Assembly (NCBI GenBank): GCA_005881435.1
Contig: VBHP01000029.1
Span: 1 to 64,000 of the forward strand
Length of the DNA: 64,000 bases
Direction: 5' to 3'
Source: Chloroflexota bacterium
GTDB lineage: Bacteria > Chloroflexota > Limnocylindria > P2-11E > CF-107
Within the stretch, counting starts at the first letter, position 1; every line of letters starts with the position of its first letter. The position numbers and the translations under genes are program-made. Shown in pieces: positions 33,054-41,850 of this stretch. Below the pieces are notes generated by a model, which was not told the origin of the DNA, did not search any database, and was given only the letters and a program-made list of their open reading frames with translations.

Positions 33054-33928
33054 CGCCGCGGGCCGAAACGACGGTGGCCAGGACGGTCGCCGCGCCGAGA
33101 GGCGCTTCGTGGCTCGAGACCATCGCCGTCCACGCGGTGTTCGCGCTGGTGGTCGTGTTCTTCCTGGCGCCGTTCGTCTGGCTCTTCACCGCGGCGTTCG
33201 ACGGGCGCGCGCAGGCCTACATCCGGCTTCCGGAGCAGCCGACGGTAGACAACTTCGCGCGCATCTTCACCGAGCACGACTTCGCACGCGCGCTCGGCAA
33301 CTCCGTGCTCGTCGCGGGCGCGACGATGCTGCTCGACGTGGTCGCGGTCTCGCTGGCGGGATATTCCCTGTCGCGCCTCGACCTGCGCTTCAAGTCCTGG
33401 ATCACCTACGCCGTGCTGCTGCTGCAGACCATGCCGCTGTCGGCGACGATGGTGCCGATTTACGGACTCGCGCAGGCGCTCGGACTGCGCAACTCATATC
33501 TCGGCCTCATCCTCATCCACGCCGCCATCGAGCTGCCCTTCCTGATCTGGCTGATGAAGGGGTTCTTCGACGGCGTGCCGCGGTACCTGGAGGAGGCGGC
33601 GTGGCTGGACGGGCGCTCCAAGCTTCGCGCGCTGATCGAGATCGTGCTGCCGGTGGCGCGGAACGGCATCGGCGTGGTCGCCGGCCTGTCGTTCCTCGCG
33701 GCCTGGTCCGAGGTCCTGATGATGATCATCCTCATCGACAAGCAAGATCTGAAGACCGTGCCACTCGCGTTCTATGAGGTGCTTCGGACTCGCGGCGGGT
33801 ACACCGAGGTGCAGTACGGTCTTATCGCCGCCATGGGTGTGCTGTACGCGGTGCCGGTCATGGCCATTTTCTTCGCTACTCGCCGGATGATGGTGCGCGG
33901 TCTGATCGCGACCTCGAGGGGTCTCTAA
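33050..33928 (+). CDS. Carbohydrate ABC permease, UgpE/MalG type
   Basis: 292 residues from GTG 33050, set by the GTGA overlap; the ORF track start at 32774 is a shadow. EAA loop EEAAWLDGRSKLRALIEI, typical PLSATMVPIYGLAQALGLRNSYLGL segment. An N-terminal hydrophilic tail of about 25 residues precedes the first helix. Works with the UgpA-like gene and the UgpC-like ATPase 4 bases downstream. Confidence 0.88.
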   Translation: MTPRAETTVARTVAAPRGASWLETIAVHAVFALVVVFFLAPFVWLFTAAFDGRAQAYIRLPEQPTVDNFARIFTEHDFARALGNSVLVAGATMLLDVVAVSLAGYSLSRLDLRFKSWITYAVLLLQTMPLSATMVPIYGLAQALGLRNSYLGLILIHAAIELPFLIWLMKGFFDGVPRYLEEAAWLDGRSKLRALIEIVLPVARNGIGVVAGLSFLAAWSEVLMMIILIDKQDLKTVPLAFYEVLRTRGGYTEVQYGLIAAMGVLYAVPVMAIFFATRRMMVRGLIATSRGL

Positions 33929-33932
33929 GATC

Positions 33933-34994
33933 GTGGCGCGGGTCGAGTACGAGAACGTCTCCAAGCGCTTTCCGACGCAGGACCGCGCGGCGATCGACGA
34001 CTTCACACTCGACGTCGCCGACGGCGAGCTGCTCGTGCTGCTGGGACCGTCCGGCTGCGGTAAGACCACCGCGCTGCGCATGCTCGCGGGTCTGGAGCAC
34101 CCCGACTCCGGCGACATCCGCATCGACGGCAAGAGCGTCGTCGGCCTCGAGCCAAAGGACCGCGACGTCGCGCTGGTGTTCCAGAGCTACGCGCTCTATC
34201 CGCACATGAGCGCGAAAGACAACATTCGCTATCCGCTTCGGGTCAAGCACATGAACGAGGCCGAGCGCGAGCGCCGCGTCGGCCAGGTCGCGGAGATGCT
34301 GTCGCTCACGGCGCTGCTGGAGCGGCGTCCCGCCAGACTTTCCGGCGGCGAGCAGCAGCGAGTGGCGCTGGCGCGTGCGATCGTGCGTCAGCCGCGGGTG
34401 TTCCTGATGGACGAGCCGCTGTCGAATCTCGATGCCAAGCTGCGGACGCACACCCGGACCGAGCTGAAGGCGCTGCAGCGGCAGCTCGGCACCACGACGG
34501 TGTTCGTGACGCACGATCAAGCCGAGGCCATGACGCTCGCCGACCGCATCGCGGTGATGGACCGCGGGCGGCTGTTGCAGCTCGGCACGCCCGACGATCT
34601 GTACCTCCGGCCGGTGAACCTCTTCGTGGCGCAGTTCATCGGCAGCCCGCCGATGAACATCCTCGCCGCCGAGGTCCGTGACGGCGCTCTCCTCGCGGAG
34701 GGGACGTGGCGCTTGCCGCTGCCACGCGGAATCGCGGCGAAGTCGGTGAGTGTTGGCATCCGGCCCGAAGGCATCGAGCTCGACGAGAGCTCCACGGACG
34801 CCCAGGTCGGCGAGGTGCTTGTTTCCGAGCCCCTGGGTAGCGAGACCATCGTCGACGTCAAGGTCGGCGGGGCGCTGGTGAAGGTCCGCGCCGCGCCGCA
34901 GGTCCGTCCCGATCCCGGCACGCGCGTGCATCTGCGCGTCGATCCCAGCGCCATCCGTCTCTTCGATACGGCAAGCGGCTCCGCGATCGCGTGA
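33933..34994 (+). CDS. ABC transporter ATP-binding protein, UgpC/MsmK type
   Basis: 353 residues: Walker A GPSGCGKTT, VFQSYALYPHM, signature LSGGEQQRVALARAI, Walker B FLMDEPLSNLDAKL, VTHDQAEAM, and a C-terminal OB/TOBE regulatory region (about 235-353). The FIGSPPMNIL block is the family mark of MalK/UgpC/MsmK ATPases. It drives the two permeases upstream. The PHP hydrolase begins within its stop codon (GTGA). Confidence 0.92.
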   Translation: MARVEYENVSKRFPTQDRAAIDDFTLDVADGELLVLLGPSGCGKTTALRMLAGLEHPDSGDIRIDGKSVVGLEPKDRDVALVFQSYALYPHMSAKDNIRYPLRVKHMNEAERERRVGQVAEMLSLTALLERRPARLSGGEQQRVALARAIVRQPRVFLMDEPLSNLDAKLRTHTRTELKALQRQLGTTTVFVTHDQAEAMTLADRIAVMDRGRLLQLGTPDDLYLRPVNLFVAQFIGSPPMNILAAEVRDGALLAEGTWRLPLPRGIAAKSVSVGIRPEGIELDESSTDAQVGEVLVSEPLGSETIVDVKVGGALVKVRAAPQVRPDPGTRVHLRVDPSAIRLFDTASGSAIA

Positions 34995-36343
34995 CGCGCG
35001 GCCACGACGTCGTCCTCACCGGACGGTTCGAAGAAACGGACGTCAAGCGCTACTTCCATCTGCCCTTCGCCGTGCCGGCGGGAGTCCGGCAGCTCCACGT
35101 GCGGTACTCGTACAACGACCAGATCGACAGCGACCCGCTCATCGGCGGCGGCAACACGCTCGACATCGGAATCTTCGACGAACGCGGTATCGCGCCATCG
35201 TCACCCGGTTATCGCGGCTGGAGCGGGAGCGAAAAGCTGGAGTTCACCATCGACGCCGAGTGGGCCACGCCGCCGTACCGCGCCGGGCCGATCGGCGCGG
35301 GCACGTGGCACGTGATGCTGGGGCCGTACAAGGTCGGCCCGCGTGGGTGCGACTACCGCGTCGAGATCCGCTTCGACGCCGGCCGGCCGCGTGAAGACCG
35401 CATCGTGCTGCGGCACGGACCCCCGCGCCGGCCGCGCCTCCCGGCCGCGGAGCCGGGCTGGATCCGCGGCGACCTGCACTGCCACACCCTGTACTCGGAC
35501 GGAGATTCATGGCCCTCGGAGATGCTCGTCGCCGCGGCCGATGCTGGCCTTGCGTTCCTCGGCGCCACGGACCACAACAGCGTCGCGCATCACCCCGAGT
35601 ACGGCGGCGGGGGCGGCGCGTTACCGATCGTCGTTCCGGGCGTCGAGATCACCACGTATCACGGCCACTGGAACGCCTGGGGCACCCAACGCTGGTACGA
35701 CTTTCGCGAGCCGACCGCGGCGGGTGTGTCCACCTCGATGCGGCAGGCGCTGGCCGATGGGGCCTTCGTCTCGGTCTGCCATCCGAAACCGTTCGGTCCT
35801 CCCTGGGAGTACGCCGAGACGCGCGGCTTTCCGGCGATCGAGGTGTGGAACGGTCCGTGGGAACGGCTGAACTCGGCATCGCTGGCGTTCTGGGAGGAGC
35901 ATCTGCGGCGCGGCGACAGAGTCGTCGCGCTCGGGGGGAGCGACACGCATCTGCTCCGATCGCCGCATCACGCCAAGCTGGGACAACCGACAACCTGGGT
36001 CAGGATCGAAGGCGACTGGACAAGCCACGAACCACGTCTCGCGCGCGAGGCCGTCCTCGCCGCGCTCCGCCGCGGCGACGCCTTTCTCTCGGCATCGCCC
36101 GCGGGGCCGCAGCTGTACCTGACGCCTGATCCGCGCGGCGCGCTGCTTCGGGTCCGGAGTGCTGTGGGCACGACGCTGGCCCTCGTCTCGGACGCCGGTT
36201 CGATCCACGCCGAGGCCATTGACTCCGACGAGTACGAGAGACGTTTCGAGCTCTCGCGAGGCATCCGTTACGTCCGCGCTCAGATCCTGGACGGGACCGG
36301 TTCGATCCTCGCACTCACCAACCCGCTGTGGCTGAGCGGCTAG
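34991..36343 (+). CDS. PHP-domain metallo-phosphoesterase, CehA/McbA family
   Basis: 450 residues. The first ~150 form a beta-rich N-terminal domain without known motif. The PHP domain follows with metal ligands DLHCHTLYSDGDS, GATDHNSVAHHPEY, VPGVEITTYHGHWNAWG and the late GGSDTHLL. Members hydrolyse carbamate or phosphate esters; CehA and McbA act on carbaryl. Coupled by GTGA to a Ugp-like importer it is more likely to act on an imported phosphodiester, which is inference. No signal peptide; probably cytosolic. The last 29 bases overlap the convergent MFS gene. Confidence 0.85.
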   Translation: MTRGHDVVLTGRFEETDVKRYFHLPFAVPAGVRQLHVRYSYNDQIDSDPLIGGGNTLDIGIFDERGIAPSSPGYRGWSGSEKLEFTIDAEWATPPYRAGPIGAGTWHVMLGPYKVGPRGCDYRVEIRFDAGRPREDRIVLRHGPPRRPRLPAAEPGWIRGDLHCHTLYSDGDSWPSEMLVAAADAGLAFLGATDHNSVAHHPEYGGGGGALPIVVPGVEITTYHGHWNAWGTQRWYDFREPTAAGVSTSMRQALADGAFVSVCHPKPFGPPWEYAETRGFPAIEVWNGPWERLNSASLAFWEEHLRRGDRVVALGGSDTHLLRSPHHAKLGQPTTWVRIEGDWTSHEPRLAREAVLAALRRGDAFLSASPAGPQLYLTPDPRGALLRVRSAVGTTLALVSDAGSIHAEAIDSDEYERRFELSRGIRYVRAQILDGTGSILALTNPLWLSG

Positions 36344-37427
36344 CGCGGGACCGCGAAGCGGTATGGAGCGCGACGAGCGCCCCCGCGAGCAGCGTCGCGG
36401 CCGGACCGAGCACCGGTACGGCCAGCGACTGCATCGCCAGGCCGATCGCCGGCGGGAACGCGCCGCCGCCGATCGTCCCTGCGGCGAACTGCACGCCGAC
36501 CGCGCTGGCGGTCGTGGCCACGCCGACGCGCGCCGGCGTGAACGCGATCAGCACCGGGATGAACACCGACAGTCCGAGCCCCAAGAGCGGGAGCGCCACG
36601 AGCGCGGCGATCTCGGGCGGCAGCAACCAATAGCCGGCCGCTCCGGCGAGCGCCAGCGCGACACTGGCGTCGAGCTCGCGCTGCGGTGAGATGCGATGAC
36701 CGCCCACGCCGAGCAGCACGCGTCCGGCGGCGAGCGCGGCGAAGAACAGTGAGACCCCCCAGCCGGCGATGATCCCCGACAGTCCGCGCTCGATGGTGAG
36801 GTCGACGTACGCCCACTGTCCGGCTGCGGTCTCCAACCCGACGTAGAAGAAGAACATCGCCGCGCCGAGCAGGACGTTGACGCTCGCATCCGGGATCGCG
36901 CGGCCTTCACCCTGCGGTGTCGCGGTTGTCGCGATCCGCTCCGGCCGAAGCAGGTTGAGCAACAGCGCGATCGCGACAAAAGCCAGAGCAGCGCCGACGT
37001 ACGCCGCACGCCAGGACGCGAGCGCCTCGGCAAGACCGACGGTCGCGGGGCCGGTGGCCGCTCCGACGGCCCACGAGGCGTGAAGCACGCCCATCGACCG
37101 CACGCCGCCGGCGAGCGCGACGTGGGTGTTGATGCTGGCGTCAAGGCCAGCTGTGCCGAGTCCGATGAACAGGGCGGCAATGATCGCCTGCGGCCAACTC
37201 GCGACCGACGCCAGCAGGATCAGCCCGATCGCCGCGGTAAACGCGGCCAGCGACGCCAGACGCGACGTCCCGAGCAGGCCCGCCAGCGTCCCGGTGGCCG
37301 CGGTCGCGACGAAATGGGCCGCGGTCCATGCGGCGACGAGGATCCCGAGTCCCGCCAGCGGCGCGTCGAGGGCGACGCGCATCGCCGGCCACGCCACGCC
37401 GAGCATCCCGCTCGGCAGGCCGAGCAC
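36315..37427 (-). CDS. MFS transporter
   Basis: At least 370 residues with about twelve hydrophobic segments, no clear specificity motif. Late segments and the AFTPARVGVATTASAVGVQFA stretch recall the YfkF/fucose-like drug and sugar MFS group. From GTG 37427 the first helix is cut short; the frame continues upstream through ALRHAVPFLSFI to a CTG at 37466, two bases after the ribD stop, which would complete it. It probably exports or imports a small molecule; substrate unknown. Convergent overlap with the PHP gene. Confidence 0.8.
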   Translation of the reverse strand: MLGLPSGMLGVAWPAMRVALDAPLAGLGILVAAWTAAHFVATAATGTLAGLLGTSRLASLAAFTAAIGLILLASVASWPQAIIAALFIGLGTAGLDASINTHVALAGGVRSMGVLHASWAVGAATGPATVGLAEALASWRAAYVGAALAFVAIALLLNLLRPERIATTATPQGEGRAIPDASVNVLLGAAMFFFYVGLETAAGQWAYVDLTIERGLSGIIAGWGVSLFFAALAAGRVLLGVGGHRISPQRELDASVALALAGAAGYWLLPPEIAALVALPLLGLGLSVFIPVLIAFTPARVGVATTASAVGVQFAAGTIGGGAFPPAIGLAMQSLAVPVLGPAATLLAGALVALHTASRSRASRSATAGW

Positions 37428-37468
37428 GATGAAGGAGAGGAAGGGGACCGCGTGACGAAGCGCCAGCG

Positions 37469-38533
37469 CTAATCCGGCGGGACGAGGCCCTGCACCGCGA
37501 CGTCATCGCCGAGGCGGAACACGCGGCTCTGACGCAACGCGATCGCCTCGATCGTGCCGCCGAGCGCAGGTAGACCCGCGTCGCCGACGACCAGTGGCGC
37601 ATAGAGGAAGAGCGCCTCGTCGACCAACGCCGCGCGCAGCATCGCGGTCGCCACCGTCGGGCCGGCCTCGAGCAGCACGGAGAGGACGTCGTGCTTGTCC
37701 AGCCACCCCAGCGCGGCCCGGAGGTCCACGCCACGATCGGCGCGCGGGATCTCGACGACGCGCGCCCCGGCATCGCGCAGTCCGCGCACGCAACCGGCAT
37801 CGGCGCCTTCGCCGACGAACACGACGGCGCGGCCGTCATTTCCGATCACGCGCGCGGCCGGCGGCGTGCGCGCCCCGGCGTCGAGGACCACGCGAAGCGG
37901 GTCGCGGCCGCGGACGTCGCGAACGGTCAGCTGCGGATCGTCCGCCAGGACGGTCCCGATCCCGACGAGCACCGCGTCGCTTTGATCGCGCAGCCGGTGC
38001 ACCTGACGGCGCGCTTCCGGACCAGTGAGATAGCGGCGGCCGGGTGCGGTGACGCGACCGTCGAGCGACAGCGCGAGTTTCAGCAGCACCCAGGGCAGGC
38101 GCGTGCGGAGATGCTTGAAGAACGCCCGATTCAGCGCGCGAGCGTCCTCCTCGAGCACGCCCTCGGTCAGCTCGACCCCGGCCTGCTGCAGTCGGGCGAT
38201 GCCACGGCCGTCGACACGCGGATCCGGATCGCGCGTGGCGACCACGACCCGCGACACTCCCGCGGCGAGGATCGCGTCGACGCACGGCGGCGTGCGCCCG
38301 ACGTGAACGCAGGGCTCGAGAGTCGCGTACAGCGTGGCGCCGCGTGCCTTCGGGCCCGCGCGCTCGATCGCGATCACCTCGGCGTGCGGCTCGCCGGCGC
38401 GCTGGTGCCAGCCCTCGCCGACGACCTGCTCGCCGCTGACCACGACGCTGCCGACCGCAGGGTTCGGGCTGGTCCGTCCGAGCCCGCGGCGCGCCAGCGA
38501 CAGCGCCCGGCGCATGTAAATCTCGTCACGCAC
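37469..38533 (-). CDS. ribD: Bifunctional riboflavin biosynthesis deaminase/reductase
   Basis: 354 residues from GTG 38533. N-terminal zinc deaminase: substrate stretch TSPNPAVGSVVV, zinc ligands in PHAEV and TLEPCVHVGRTPPC (about residues 50-82). C-terminal DHFR-like reductase (about 145-354) with LKLALSLDGRVT and the late LLEAGPTVATAML. It carries out the second and third steps from the GTP-derived pyrimidine to the riboflavin precursor. Stand-alone: no ribE, ribA or ribH nearby. The ORF start at 38602 would run over the divergent gene and is unlikely. MRRALSLARRG fits the family N-terminus. Confidence 0.93.
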   Translation of the reverse strand: MRDEIYMRRALSLARRGLGRTSPNPAVGSVVVSGEQVVGEGWHQRAGEPHAEVIAIERAGPKARGATLYATLEPCVHVGRTPPCVDAILAAGVSRVVVATRDPDPRVDGRGIARLQQAGVELTEGVLEEDARALNRAFFKHLRTRLPWVLLKLALSLDGRVTAPGRRYLTGPEARRQVHRLRDQSDAVLVGIGTVLADDPQLTVRDVRGRDPLRVVLDAGARTPPAARVIGNDGRAVVFVGEGADAGCVRGLRDAGARVVEIPRADRGVDLRAALGWLDKHDVLSVLLEAGPTVATAMLRAALVDEALFLYAPLVVGDAGLPALGGTIEAIALRQSRVFRLGDDVAVQGLVPPD

Positions 38534-38567
38534 AGATCGAGGATATGTGAGTACTCTGTCCGCTCCT

Positions 38568-39593
38568 ATGACCACCACGCTTCCGGATATCGACGCAGTC
38601 ACGCAGCGGCTCCCGCCGGGTTACCGCGCGCGACCCTTCCGCGACGAGGACCGCGAGCCGCTCACTGCGGCCCGCAACGCTGAGCTGCCCGAGGTCGAGC
38701 AGCAGAGCGCTGCGGAGTGGCGCGAGTGGGAGCGGCTGGTGCCCGACCCGGCGCAGGTCCGCGTCATCGTCGAGACCGGCGCCAGCGACGAGATCGCGGC
38801 GTTCCTCAACGTCGGCAACGGCGGCCCGTTCCGCGCCCCGGACGGCAGCGCCCGCGGCGGCATCGATGTCGCTCGCGCGCACCGGCGCAAAGGCCTGGGC
38901 GGCGCGCTGCTGCCGTTCCTGGAGGAAGAGGCACGACGGCTCAGCGCGCCAAAGCTGTACTCCGGTGTGAGCGCGCGCGAGCCGGAGAGCCTGTCGTGGG
39001 CCCAAGCGCGCGGCTTCAAAGAAATCGGCCGTCGCATCGAGGCGGCCATCGATCTCGACGCTTTCGAGCCCGCGAAGTGGGAGGAACGCGCGCGCAAGAC
39101 GATCGAGCAGGGGATCCGGCTCGTCTCGCTGGACAGCCTGAGGCAGGAGCTGGACGACGCGCGCTTCGAGGCGTTGACGCGCGAGATCTACGACGTCGAA
39201 GCCGAGGCCTGGGAGGACGTCCCCGTGGCGGGCCCGTTCCCGCACTGGCAGTACGACGTGTTCCGCCGCCTGATGCTCGAGTCACCCTCGAGCGCGCTGG
39301 ATCTGGACATCCTCGCGCTGGACGGCGACAAGCTCGTGGCCTTCACCTCGAGCTACCGCAATCAGGGCGGCAAGAAGGGCGGCACCGGCTTTACCGGAAC
39401 GCTCCGCTCGCATCGCGGTCGCGGCATCGCCTTCACGCTGAAGGTCGACGTCCTCGGACGCGCGAAGAACAGCGGTCTGCGCTGGATGCTCACCACCAAC
39501 GACGAGCCGAACAAGGCGATGCGCGGCATCAACTACACGCTCGGATACGAGCCGCTGCCCGCGCACATCCAGCTGGAGAAGCAGCTGTCGTAG
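38568..39593 (+). CDS. Tandem-GNAT N-acetyltransferase
   Basis: 341 residues from ATG 38568 (or 348 from GTG 38547). Two GNAT folds in series: the first carries DVARAHRRKGLGGALLPFL (acetyl-CoA loop), the second a shorter RSHRGRGIAFTLKVDVLG. This arrangement is shared by mycothiol-synthase-like and other double-GNAT enzymes. The acceptor is unknown. A TACTCT box lies 10 bases before the ATG. It faces ribD over a 34-base spacer and precedes the arginine operon, whose ARG box begins 20 bases after its stop. Confidence 0.82.
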   Translation: MTTTLPDIDAVTQRLPPGYRARPFRDEDREPLTAARNAELPEVEQQSAAEWREWERLVPDPAQVRVIVETGASDEIAAFLNVGNGGPFRAPDGSARGGIDVARAHRRKGLGGALLPFLEEEARRLSAPKLYSGVSAREPESLSWAQARGFKEIGRRIEAAIDLDAFEPAKWEERARKTIEQGIRLVSLDSLRQELDDARFEALTREIYDVEAEAWEDVPVAGPFPHWQYDVFRRLMLESPSSALDLDILALDGDKLVAFTSSYRNQGGKKGGTGFTGTLRSHRGRGIAFTLKVDVLGRAKNSGLRWMLTTNDEPNKAMRGINYTLGYEPLPAHIQLEKQLS

Positions 39594-39613
39594 GGGCGTC
39601 ACAAAAAAAGGCG

Positions 39614-39645
39614 TTTGCATAATTATGCACCACCGTGCATACTGG
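39614..39645 (+). promoter_or_regulatory. ARG box (ArgR operator) and promoter of the arginine operon
   Basis: TGCATAATTATGCA at 39616-39629 is a perfect 14-bp palindrome, followed closely by a second half-match CCGTGCATAC. Actinobacterial ARG boxes carry the same TGCATA core. The embedded CATAAT can serve as -10, so ArgR binding would block the promoter. The operon encodes its own ArgR. Confidence 0.8.
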
Positions 39646-39649
39646 GTCG

Positions 39650-40669
39650 GTGCGCGCGGTCGCCATCGTCGGCGCCACCGGCTACGCGGGCGGTGAGCTC
39701 GCTCGCCTCCTGCTGCGGCACCCGCACGTACGCATCGTGTCCGCGGTCGCACGCAGCCATCAGGGTCAGCCACTTCGCAGCGTGCAGCCGCAGCTGCACG
39801 ACGCCCCCGACGATCTGACGATCTCAGCCGATATCGGCGAGGCCGAGATCGTCTTCACCGCGCTTCCCGCCGGTGAGGCCGCTAAACGCGCACCGGCGTG
39901 GATCGCGGATGGTCGGACCGTCATCGACATCGGCAGCGATTTCCGGCTGCAGCGGCCGGAGCTCTATCGCGAGTGGTACGGCTACGAGCATCCCGCGCCG
40001 GAGCTGCTCCCGCTCGCGGTGTACGGGCTGACCGAGCGCAATCGCGCGGCGTTGCGCGGCGCTCGGCTGATCGCGAATCCCGGTTGTTATCCGACCGCCG
40101 CACTTCTGGCGCTGCTGCCGGCCCTCGCGGCGGGTCTGACCGGCGAGGATGTGATCGTTGACGCGAAGTCGGGAGTCTCCGGGGCGGGGCATACGCTCGA
40201 CGACGCGTTCCTTTTCGGCACCGTCGACGAGAGCGTGCGCGCGTACGGCCTTCCCAAACACCGCCACACCCCCGAGATCGAGCAGGAGATCGCGCGCGCG
40301 CTACACCGTGCGACACGCTTGACCTTCACGCCGCACCTGGTCCCGATGACGCGCGGCCTGATGGCGACGTGTTACGCCGACGTGCGTCCGGGCGTGACCG
40401 CGGCGCAGATGCACGACGCCTATGTCGCGGCGTACGGTGAGGAGCCCTTTGTTCGGATCGTCGACAGCCCGCCGGCGACGAAGGCCACACTCGGAAGCAA
40501 CGTCTGCCTGGTCTTCGCCACCATCGACGAGCGCACACGACGTCTGGTGGCGATCGCCGCGCTCGACAACCTGGTCAAGGGCGCGGCAGGTTCGGCGATC
40601 CAGAACATGAATGTCGCGCTCGGCTATCCCGAGGACGCCGGTCTCCCGACCGCGGCGCTGTGGCCCTAG
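39650..40669 (+). CDS. argC: N-acetyl-gamma-glutamyl-phosphate reductase
   Basis: 339 residues from GTG 39650, which leads directly into VAIVGATGYAGGELARLL, the NADP site. Catalytic Cys in IANPGCYPTAALLALLP (about residue 143), then the substrate domain with KSGVSGAGHTLDD and RHTPEIEQE. Third step of ornithine synthesis, reducing acetylglutamyl phosphate to the semialdehyde. GTG 39635 lies inside the second ARG half-site, so 39650 is preferred. First gene of the arg operon. Confidence 0.95.
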   Translation: MRAVAIVGATGYAGGELARLLLRHPHVRIVSAVARSHQGQPLRSVQPQLHDAPDDLTISADIGEAEIVFTALPAGEAAKRAPAWIADGRTVIDIGSDFRLQRPELYREWYGYEHPAPELLPLAVYGLTERNRAALRGARLIANPGCYPTAALLALLPALAAGLTGEDVIVDAKSGVSGAGHTLDDAFLFGTVDESVRAYGLPKHRHTPEIEQEIARALHRATRLTFTPHLVPMTRGLMATCYADVRPGVTAAQMHDAYVAAYGEEPFVRIVDSPPATKATLGSNVCLVFATIDERTRRLVAIAALDNLVKGAAGSAIQNMNVALGYPEDAGLPTAALWP

Positions 40670-40671
40670 CG

Positions 40672-41850
40672 ATGTCGATCACGTTCGCTGCCGGATTCAC
40701 CGCCGGGGCCGTCGCGTGCGGCGTGAAGAGTGACGTACCCGAACGGCTCGATGTCGCGGTCGTCGCGTCGGATCGACCCTGCACCGTCGCGGCGCTCTAC
40801 ACCACGAACCGCGTGGTGGCGGCGCCGCTGGTGGTGACGCGCCGCCACCTCGCCGGCGCGCGACCGCGCGGGATCGTCGTGAATAGCGGAAACGCGAATG
40901 CCTGCACCGGCGAGCAGGGCGAGCGCGACGCCGAAGCGATGGCGACCGCGGCGGCGAACGCGATCGGCGCGCGGCCGGAGGAGCTGATCGTCGCGAGCAC
41001 CGGCGTGATCGGCGTGCCACTGCCGGCGGAGCGGATCGCGCGGGGGCTGATGGGCTTGCGGCTGTCGCGCGAGGGCGCGTCCGACGCGGCTCGCGCCATC
41101 ATGACCACGGACACGCGCCCGAAAACGTCGTCGCGTGAGGTCGCGTTGTCCGGTGGCACCGTGCGCATCGGCGGCATGGCCAAAGGCGCGGGCATGATCC
41201 ATCCGAATCTCGCGACCATGCTCGCGTTCGTCACCACCGACGCCGCGATCGAGGAGTCACTGCTCCGCGGATACACGTCCGAAGCGGCCGAGACGTCCTT
41301 CAACGCCGTCAGCGTCGACGGCGACACCTCGACGAACGACATGCTGGTCGTGCTCGCGAACGGCGCGTCGGGGACGCGCGTGTCCGGGCCCGATGGGACG
41401 GAGTTCCTGCACGCGCTGACCGAGGTGTGCGTCGAGCTCGCTGTCGCGATCGTCGCCGACGGCGAGGGCGCGACCAAGCTGGTGCAGGTAACGGTCTCCG
41501 GCGCGCGGAGCCGCGACGACGCGCGCTCCGCGGCCCGCACGATCGTCGCGAGCTCTCTGGTGAAGGCGGCGATACACGGGGCCGACCCGAACTGGGGCCG
41601 CATCCTGGCGGCGGCCGGACGCTCAGGCGCGGAAGTGAACGATCGTCTCGCCAGCGTGCGCATCGCCGGCCACTGCGCCTTCGAGCGTGGGCGGCCGATG
41701 CCGCTCGATGCGGCCGCGGTGCGACACGCTCTGGAGCAGCGCTTTGTCGAGATCGAGCTCGAGCTCGGCCTCGGCGCCGACGGCGCGACGGCTTGGGGCT
41801 GCGACCTGTCGGCGGAGTACGTCCGCATCAATGCGGAATACACGACGTGA
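40672..41850 (+). CDS. argJ: Bifunctional glutamate N-acetyltransferase / amino-acid acetyltransferase
   Basis: 392 residues from ATG 40672, two bases after the argC stop. The self-cleavage site is HPNLATMLAFV, where the nucleophilic Thr becomes the N-terminus of the beta chain. GMAKGAGMIHP before it and ADPNWGRILAAAGRSG after it are family marks. It recycles the acetyl group from acetylornithine to glutamate. Whether it also uses acetyl-CoA cannot be told; a separate acetylglutamate synthase ends the operon, which points to a monofunctional role. Confidence 0.95.
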   Translation: MSITFAAGFTAGAVACGVKSDVPERLDVAVVASDRPCTVAALYTTNRVVAAPLVVTRRHLAGARPRGIVVNSGNANACTGEQGERDAEAMATAAANAIGARPEELIVASTGVIGVPLPAERIARGLMGLRLSREGASDAARAIMTTDTRPKTSSREVALSGGTVRIGGMAKGAGMIHPNLATMLAFVTTDAAIEESLLRGYTSEAAETSFNAVSVDGDTSTNDMLVVLANGASGTRVSGPDGTEFLHALTEVCVELAVAIVADGEGATKLVQVTVSGARSRDDARSAARTIVASSLVKAAIHGADPNWGRILAAAGRSGAEVNDRLASVRIAGHCAFERGRPMPLDAAAVRHALEQRFVEIELELGLGADGATAWGCDLSAEYVRINAEYTT

